Source: an uncultured Bacteroidales bacterium
Lineage (GTDB): Bacteria > Bacteroidota > Bacteroidia > Bacteroidales > UBA932
Direction: 5' to 3'
Length of the DNA stretch: 64,000 bases
Assembly (NCBI GenBank): GCA_900318955.1
Contig: ONMJ01000001.1
Location: 84,656-148,655, forward strand
The translations under genes were made by a program, and so were the position numbers. Positions 59,002-64,000 of the stretch are shown in pieces. The notes beneath the pieces are model-generated. The model searched no databases and was not told the origin of the DNA. It saw only the letters and a program-made list of their open reading frames with translations. The first letter of the stretch is position 1, and each line of letters opens with the position of its first letter.

Positions 59002-61989
59002 TCAAAGTTCTTCATACCCAATCCATGTATTGCTTATTCCTATCTGGAGGTAGGGGTGTCCGGATGAATCGGAGCCGCAGCCCTTGTAGCCATAAGAAGG
59101 GTATCCGTTTTTATCTTGTCCGCAGAAGATCATATCCGGTGCCTTTGAGAAGTCGATACGGATAGGATTTAACATTTCTCCTCCGCTGATCCATCTTTCA
59201 GCTGATGAGAATCTTCCATAATAGGTATCTATCAGTCCCGGATAGACTCTATACAGCTCGCTGTAAGTAAAGCCAATTCCGTTCGAGGCTCCTGACCTGT
59301 CTTCATAATGGGTAAGATAAGGCCTGTCGCTCTCGGAAGAAGCTTCACGGCAGATGCCGTTCCAGTCGTTTTCCTCTTTGTAATAGTAGTCGGTGCTGTT
59401 TAGTTTCCAAAGAGCGGTCATCTTAGCCATATCATTGTAAATGACTGGTTTGGATGAGAGGTATTGACGCATTGCTTTAAAATGGCTGTCGTTATTACCT
59501 GGGACAGTTGTACAGCATACTGAGGCATAGCCGTCGCCGCTGTTTCTCTTATCCGGTTTGATATAAGCGTATTCTCCTGCTATACTGTGGAGGTATATCT
59601 CGATATATCCGATGCACCTTTCTAAAGAGATTCCGGAGAAGCTATTGAAAATCTGGACGATAATATTTACTTTGCCATGAGCATGGTCTCCCTCTGAACT
59701 CCATTTGACAGAAAGATTATGGACATTATTCCCGAAGATGGAGAAAGCCATGCACGTCGGGTACTTAGAAGTCGGTTCCTGCTTTGCTCCGTAAACGGTA
59801 AATGATGAGGCATTAATCTTTCCTTTCAGATTGACTGTATAGGAGAAATCCTTTCCTGGCTCAACAAGTGAATAGTCATCAATCCCGCAGATTCTCAAAG
59901 AACTGTCGTCAAGACCGCCAAATGGATCGAGGCAATAGATGTTCGCTGTATCGGGAGTAATGTCGCTTCTGCCTATTGCGGAAACTTTTATTTGGCCTAG
60001 AAGGCCCCCCAGCGGAATATCGTCAATCTCGGCTATCCTTACTCCTTCATTATCGCAGTAAAGCCAGAAACAATCTGTTGAGAGGACCGGTTTCAAAAGT
60101 GAAGAATAGAGAGTCCCGTCGAAATCAGATACTGGAATCAAATTTCCGGAAGCATCATAGTATGAGGATGTTACGGGGACAACTGTGCCGTCTGGAGAAC
60201 AAGTGTAAGAATCCTTGTCAATAAGTAGTGTCGGAAGATTCACGTGGACTTCAAAAGTCCCAAGTACAGAGTTATTGGAAGCATTAGTGACAGCAACAGT
60301 AGCGACTCCGGTATCGGTTGCGGTAACCCTGCATTTCATTCCGTCCTGCGACAGTCTTATTACATTGGAGCCCGAAGTCACTCTGAATCCGACAGAACTT
60401 ACTCCGTAGGGAAGTGAAAGAACTTCGGCATAGCCAGTTGTTGCAAGGTATTTTGGAAGATGAGAGGTGTCGACGGAGAGGGTACCCTTGTCGGCGATTG
60501 TGACCGCGGCTTGAGTGCGCTTCCATCCGTCGTGAGTCGTGCCTTGGAATAGTATGGTTTCGCCGGGAGCGGCATTGGATGAGATTGGGAAAGGAAGGAC
60601 GAGATTTCCTGTAGATGAGTAAGTTACATTAGTCAGAGAGCCGTCGCCTCCGGCAATTGTCTTTCCGCAAGAAGGGCACGAAGTCCCGCCAAGAACAGTT
60701 GTTACCCAACTTTTACTATACTGATTGTCGTTTTTGGGATAGTCACGGAAAGTCTCCCCGCAGTTTTTGCAGGTTGCGTCATATCCGATATAAGATGGAA
60801 TGGACGGGATGTTGGCACCGGAAAGATATGGACTTATATCAGTCCCTACATAATAACCGGGTCTTTTAGCAAGTCTTTCCGTCCCTTTGTCAATTCCGTT
60901 CTCTTTGTAAGAGCATTTTACGAATGCATATTCTCCGGGATAAGCGCGGCTGACAGAAGGAAGCAGGGTTAATGTCCTGGTATCGTTGAGTCCTTCGGTG
61001 TCAATTTTCCAACTTGCATCTATGCCTAGCGATGACCCGTGAAGGGACAGTGTTATCTCATATCCTGTATTTCTGACAATGTCGAAATTGGAAGTGTTGT
61101 CGCTGCCTGGATAAAAACGGTAGAGTACTTCTCCTCCAACTCCGAAAACACTTGAATATGAAACGCTTGCTTCAATGTAAGTGCATTTATCCGGATTGTG
61201 GCCTGATGATCTTATTGCATTCATATTCTTTCCGGAAGGATCAGTATTTGTCGGGAGAATCGTTCCTTGTTTGTTCTCAGGGATATATAGGATGTATTTC
61301 CCATCTGTTTCAGGCTTGACAGCCAGATCCGCATCGACAGCAACAACATCATCAGGATAATATAAAGAGGGGGTGAATGGGGAGACGGAATTTGCCATAT
61401 TGACAACTCTGACTGAATTAATCGATATTTTAAAGTAATTCTTTATGTGGGTATCGTATTGGATTGAAAGAGAGAGTTTTGCAAATAATCTCTCTGCGTC
61501 GAAGCGAACTCTTCCATCCTCTTTCCCATCCAGTATGTCCAGCTCTCTTGGTGTTTTCCCGACTACTTTTGCAGCCATAGGGATAGACTTCCATCTGTCA
61601 TGATACGAAGAAAAGTTATCCATCCCGTACCTATGTCGTAGGGAGACAAGGGCATTCTCAGAAGAAGGGATAGTTTCATTTGTAAGATCTCCGGTCAGGA
61701 CATAGTAGCTATATTTAGAGTCATTGTTGAGATCAACTCCTTGATTAGTAGAGGTTATCCTCAGAAGAGTTCCGTCTTCTGTGTAGATTGCTATTACGGC
61801 GTCTCTTACAGTATCTTCTTCAGAGGATGAATAAAGGCTCCTGGTTGATGGAGATGAAGGGCTTGCGGAGAAAAGATACTCCCTTTTACCAGAGTCATCT
61901 TCCCTATTGATTTCAACAGCCGGTTCAACGGAACAAGACCCAAGCGACAAGAGGACTGTCAAGGCTACTGAATATTTTATCTTTCTCAT
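59002..61989 (-). CDS. Large fimbrial-locus lipoprotein, DUF4906-like, with Cys4 segment
   Basis: A 995-residue lipoprotein (lipobox LGSC, Cys19). After a Ser-rich stretch with SSPSTR at 45-50, the region to about 330 resembles the fimbrillin-type fold of DUF4906 proteins (VRFDAERLFAKLSLSIQYDT). The middle carries two CxxC pairs (Cys407/410 and Cys438/441) in a zinc-ribbon-like layout. Immunoglobulin- or BACON-like segments follow (VSSVGFRVTSGSNVIRLSQD), then a C-terminal domain with many Tyr and Trp. It may be a fimbrial tip or accessory adhesin. It lies 2 bases after the Mfa2-like gene. Confidence 0.7.
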   Translation of the reverse strand: MRKIKYSVALTVLLSLGSCSVEPAVEINREDDSGKREYLFSASPSSPSTRSLYSSSEEDTVRDAVIAIYTEDGTLLRITSTNQGVDLNNDSKYSYYVLTGDLTNETIPSSENALVSLRHRYGMDNFSSYHDRWKSIPMAAKVVGKTPRELDILDGKEDGRVRFDAERLFAKLSLSIQYDTHIKNYFKISINSVRVVNMANSVSPFTPSLYYPDDVVAVDADLAVKPETDGKYILYIPENKQGTILPTNTDPSGKNMNAIRSSGHNPDKCTYIEASVSYSSVFGVGGEVLYRFYPGSDNTSNFDIVRNTGYEITLSLHGSSLGIDASWKIDTEGLNDTRTLTLLPSVSRAYPGEYAFVKCSYKENGIDKGTERLAKRPGYYVGTDISPYLSGANIPSIPSYIGYDATCKNCGETFRDYPKNDNQYSKSWVTTVLGGTSCPSCGKTIAGGDGSLTNVTYSSTGNLVLPFPISSNAAPGETILFQGTTHDGWKRTQAAVTIADKGTLSVDTSHLPKYLATTGYAEVLSLPYGVSSVGFRVTSGSNVIRLSQDGMKCRVTATDTGVATVAVTNASNNSVLGTFEVHVNLPTLLIDKDSYTCSPDGTVVPVTSSYYDASGNLIPVSDFDGTLYSSLLKPVLSTDCFWLYCDNEGVRIAEIDDIPLGGLLGQIKVSAIGRSDITPDTANIYCLDPFGGLDDSSLRICGIDDYSLVEPGKDFSYTVNLKGKINASSFTVYGAKQEPTSKYPTCMAFSIFGNNVHNLSVKWSSEGDHAHGKVNIIVQIFNSFSGISLERCIGYIEIYLHSIAGEYAYIKPDKRNSGDGYASVCCTTVPGNNDSHFKAMRQYLSSKPVIYNDMAKMTALWKLNSTDYYYKEENDWNGICREASSESDRPYLTHYEDRSGASNGIGFTYSELYRVYPGLIDTYYGRFSSAERWISGGEMLNPIRIDFSKAPDMIFCGQDKNGYPSYGYKGCGSDSSGHPYLQIGISNTWIGYEEL

Positions 61990-61991
61990 TT

Positions 61992-62747
61992 TTAGATTGT
62001 TACGACTAAGGCTTCTTCAATTTCCCAATCACATACGCGGAGCGTTACTCTCGCTCCTGAATAGTCAATGTCTGCCTCAAAATCTTCAAGGTCTTCAGCT
62101 TTCCAGTCATATCCGGCGTCTTTCATCCACTGCCCGAGGGGAAGATTCCATGCGTCGTCACACTTTACTGAGAGAATCGAAAGATTGCCGTCTTCCCCTT
62201 GTCGGGAGAGCCTGAACCGAAGGGAACCGTCCTCAGCCGAAGGAAAGACGGGAAATTCGAAATAACCATAAAGAGGCTCTCCTGAGAGGATGTCCAGGCC
62301 GTTGTATGAGCCTTTTATTTTATAGGTGATATCGCTGCCTTCAATGCCGTTTACTTTTATGGAAACAGTGCAGAACTGCTTGTGTGGCAATGCATTGACT
62401 CTCTTACTCTCTCCGTCGCACAAGACTGAAGCCCTAAAAGAATACAAACTGTCAGGCTCTGTTTCGGGAGGAATCATATGGATACGCCCGACTTCCTCGT
62501 CATTTCCAGTTCGGACACATATGTTGTAGTCTCCTTTTTCGACATCTGTGATGAAGAATTCTCCTTCTCTATGTGGGACTAAGGGGAAGTCGTCGAAGTA
62601 TATCATTGCGGAAGGATTCGGCCCGTATTTGAGAAATGCTGCAATTCCTATCTCCAGACGGCAGGGGCAGACACTCCTGTCCTCCTTGACAGAGCAGGAG
62701 GACAAAAGTGTAGCCGAGAGCATTAGAGATAGTAGAACTTTATTCAT
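61992..62747 (-). CDS. Mfa2/FimB-type fimbrial anchor lipoprotein
   Basis: A 251-residue lipoprotein (lipobox LSSC, Cys18) with the family signature DRSVCPCRLEI just after the signal. Two beta-sandwich domains of the FimB/Mfa2 type are likely (about 25-140 and 145-251). In Porphyromonas such proteins anchor and end-cap the fimbria in the outer membrane. It lies 13 bases after the pilin gene and directly before the DUF4906-like gene. Confidence 0.85.
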   Translation of the reverse strand: MNKVLLSLMLSATLLSSCSVKEDRSVCPCRLEIGIAAFLKYGPNPSAMIYFDDFPLVPHREGEFFITDVEKGDYNICVRTGNDEEVGRIHMIPPETEPDSLYSFRASVLCDGESKRVNALPHKQFCTVSIKVNGIEGSDITYKIKGSYNGLDILSGEPLYGYFEFPVFPSAEDGSLRFRLSRQGEDGNLSILSVKCDDAWNLPLGQWMKDAGYDWKAEDLEDFEADIDYSGARVTLRVCDWEIEEALVVTI

Positions 62748-62760
62748 TATTAATTGATTG

Positions 62761-63750
62761 TCAAAGGGTTATGGTTCCATTATCCCCAACTAGCACTTGA
62801 TCCCAATCAAGTACGTTTACACCAACGGATACAGAGGAAGTCTGAATGGGCTTGTTCTCATCTCCTTCGATGTCGTCATCTCCGTCTGAGGTATTGCCGA
62901 GGTGTTTTATTATTAATTCGGATATTTCATATGATTTATTCCTTTCGACAGTACCGGCAATCATTATGGGATATGTGTAAAAAGAGCCGGCTATATTTGC
63001 TTCTACAACTAGTAAGGTGTTTTTGTCAGAGGAGTTATTTGGATAGGCATAGAATGAATGTGAAGTAGTATAAGAGTGATGCGGAGATACTTTTGCAATA
63101 GATGGAAGTTTATTATAGATCAGTGAATTAGGTGCATCTGAGGCATTCAGTTTTTGGGTTGCATACCAGACTTTGCCAGTGGAGGCCCCCTCGTAATTCG
63201 CCTCGCCTGAGACATTGGTAAGATAGATTCTTGTTATGGCAAAAGCCGCAGCCTGAGCTGAATTCTCCAGTTCATTTGTGATTTTATCGATCTTGAATCG
63301 GGCGGCAATTCTCCTTACATCTACCGTAGCAGTGCTTGTTGCTCCGAGGTTTTTTTCAATCGATCCTGTCATTACAAATTTATCTCTCGAATTGTTTTTA
63401 AGCAGAGAGGCCTGTTTCTTTATGCCGCTTAGGGACGAAACTGTGGATATATCGTTTTCGCTGTTGACGACTGCGTAAATCGTTCTGTCGCCCTGGGTGG
63501 CACTGATTTTCACACTTGTCTCAAAAGATTTTCCATAGGCATCAACTACGTCGCCCCTGAAGACAAATGCATCCAAAGAAGAGACTTTTGCTTCTGAGTC
63601 AGTGTCGCTTACGGTAGCCCTGGTTGAGGGGGAAGAGATTGCTACGGATAGACTGCAAGGGGTGAGTGCTTCCTCGGGTGCGGCTGTCTCGTTGCATGAA
63701 TGGACGGTCAGCAGTGCCGCGGCAGCGGCTAGTGCAAGTTTTCTTTTCAT
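62761..63750 (-). CDS. FimA/Mfa1-type major fimbrillin
   Basis: A 329-residue lipoprotein precursor (Cys19 in VHSC). SSPSTRA at 39-45 gives an Arg-Ala site of the kind cut by an Arg-specific protease before fimbrial assembly. The N-terminal domain includes TIYAVVNSENDIS and DVRRIAARFKIDKI; the C-terminal part has the donor-type strand SVSVGVNVLDWDQVLV. It is encoded 18 bases after the partial pilin gene and heads toward the anchor gene. Confidence 0.87.
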   Translation of the reverse strand: MKRKLALAAAAALLTVHSCNETAAPEEALTPCSLSVAISSPSTRATVSDTDSEAKVSSLDAFVFRGDVVDAYGKSFETSVKISATQGDRTIYAVVNSENDISTVSSLSGIKKQASLLKNNSRDKFVMTGSIEKNLGATSTATVDVRRIAARFKIDKITNELENSAQAAAFAITRIYLTNVSGEANYEGASTGKVWYATQKLNASDAPNSLIYNKLPSIAKVSPHHSYTTSHSFYAYPNNSSDKNTLLVVEANIAGSFYTYPIMIAGTVERNKSYEISELIIKHLGNTSDGDDDIEGDENKPIQTSSVSVGVNVLDWDQVLVGDNGTITL

Positions 63751-63768
63751 AGTTGTAAACAGTTGATT

Positions 63769-64000
63769 TTAAAGTGATTCTTCTATTTTAAAAGGGCCGG
63801 ACCAGGAGATGGGAACTATGGAAACAACTATTTCTTCGCTTGAAGAAGGAGTCTCCGGGTCCGGCGACCCTAGATTTCTGATTATTATATTAACAAAGTA
63901 GGAAGTGTTCCTGTCAATTGAGTCGAAGGTTATCGGATAATAGTATGTCTTTCCGGATATCGAACCGCTCATGACTAGCCTTGTTTTCCTGGGAGAGAAT
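63769..64000 (-). CDS. Second FimA/Mfa1-type fimbrillin, 3' end (partial)
   Basis: The frame is open to the window edge (upstream residues FSPRKTRLV before the first visible ATG), so only the last 76 or so residues are seen. VMSGSISGKTYYYPITFD and NTSYFVNIIIRNLG match the end of the neighbouring pilin (IAGSFYTYPIMIA, NKSYEISELIIKHLG), and the last strand has ISWSGPF in place of LDWDQV. It is a second pilin of the same operon. Confidence 0.75.
   Translation of the reverse strand, partial: FSPRKTRLVMSGSISGKTYYYPITFDSIDRNTSYFVNIIIRNLGSPDPETPSSSEEIVVSIVPISWSGPFKIEESL

Overview
The window looks like chromosomal DNA of a Bacteroidetes bacterium, most likely an uncultured gut- or rumen-type member of Bacteroidales. 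This rests on five things: the clpP-clpX arrangement behind a probable tig tail; promoters that fit the Bacteroidetes -33 TTTG / -7 TAnnTTTG pattern in front of several operons; DUF4252, DUF4301 and DUF2764 proteins; an Mfa/FimA-type (type V) fimbrial locus; and a V/A-type ATPase operon in the order E-DUF2764-A-B-D-I-K. The species cannot be fixed from the sequence. No phage, integrase, intact transposase or CRISPR array was seen.

Layout. 1-8.1 kb: tig tail, clpP, clpX, then a dipeptidyl-peptidase, a small membrane protein, a CE2-like esterase, a DUF1343 protein and glmM. 8.1-9.9 kb: tRNA-Glu, ribosomal protein L31 type B, then about 1.3 kb of gene-free DNA filled with tandem and palindromic repeats. 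9.9-17.4 kb: an EamA exporter, an ECF sigma factor operon flanked by DUF4252 genes, a CPBP protease, a tandem DUF1080 lipoprotein and a divergent FAD oxidoreductase. 17.4-17.9 kb: a short decayed gene fragment and an element with 31-bp perfect inverted repeats. 17.9-27.3 kb: the V-type ATPase operon with three extra genes at its 3' end. 27.5-34.1 kb: a GntP permease and a BamA-like barrel, then the sodium-pumping methylmalonyl-CoA decarboxylase operon (mmdA, OadG-like, biotin carrier, oadB).

34.2-42.1 kb: a phosphodiesterase-like lipoprotein, YebC, a TPR membrane protein, recF, a DciA-like protein, pdxB, DUF4301 and a serine hydrolase. 42.1-52.9 kb: a surface-glycan cluster with a nucleotide-sugar dehydratase, heptose-1-phosphate activation (hddA; a fused HddC-like/HAD/Wzx-like protein of 932 residues), a nitroreductase-like protein, a fused pyruvyltransferase/glycosyltransferase and two more glycosyltransferases. 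53-58.4 kb: secA, a bactofilin, a GT4 glycosyltransferase and tmRNA. 58.4-64 kb: an NlpC/P60 hydrolase and a fimbrial operon (DUF4906-like large lipoprotein, Mfa2/FimB-like anchor, FimA/Mfa1-like pilin and the 3' end of a second pilin).

How the parts work together. The decarboxylase and the ATPase fit a sodium-based energy economy: the ATPase K subunit carries the Thr/Gln/Tyr/Gln/Glu pattern of known sodium-binding rings. The glycan cluster predicts a surface polymer containing GDP-activated D-glycero-manno-heptose and probably pyruvylated sugars. The strongest candidates for something new are the three-domain sugar-activation/flippase fusion and its neighbouring pyruvyltransferase-GT2 fusion, the repeat-filled region after rpmE, the 31-bp inverted-repeat element beside a gene relic, and a Cys4 zinc-ribbon-like segment inside a predicted fimbrial lipoprotein.
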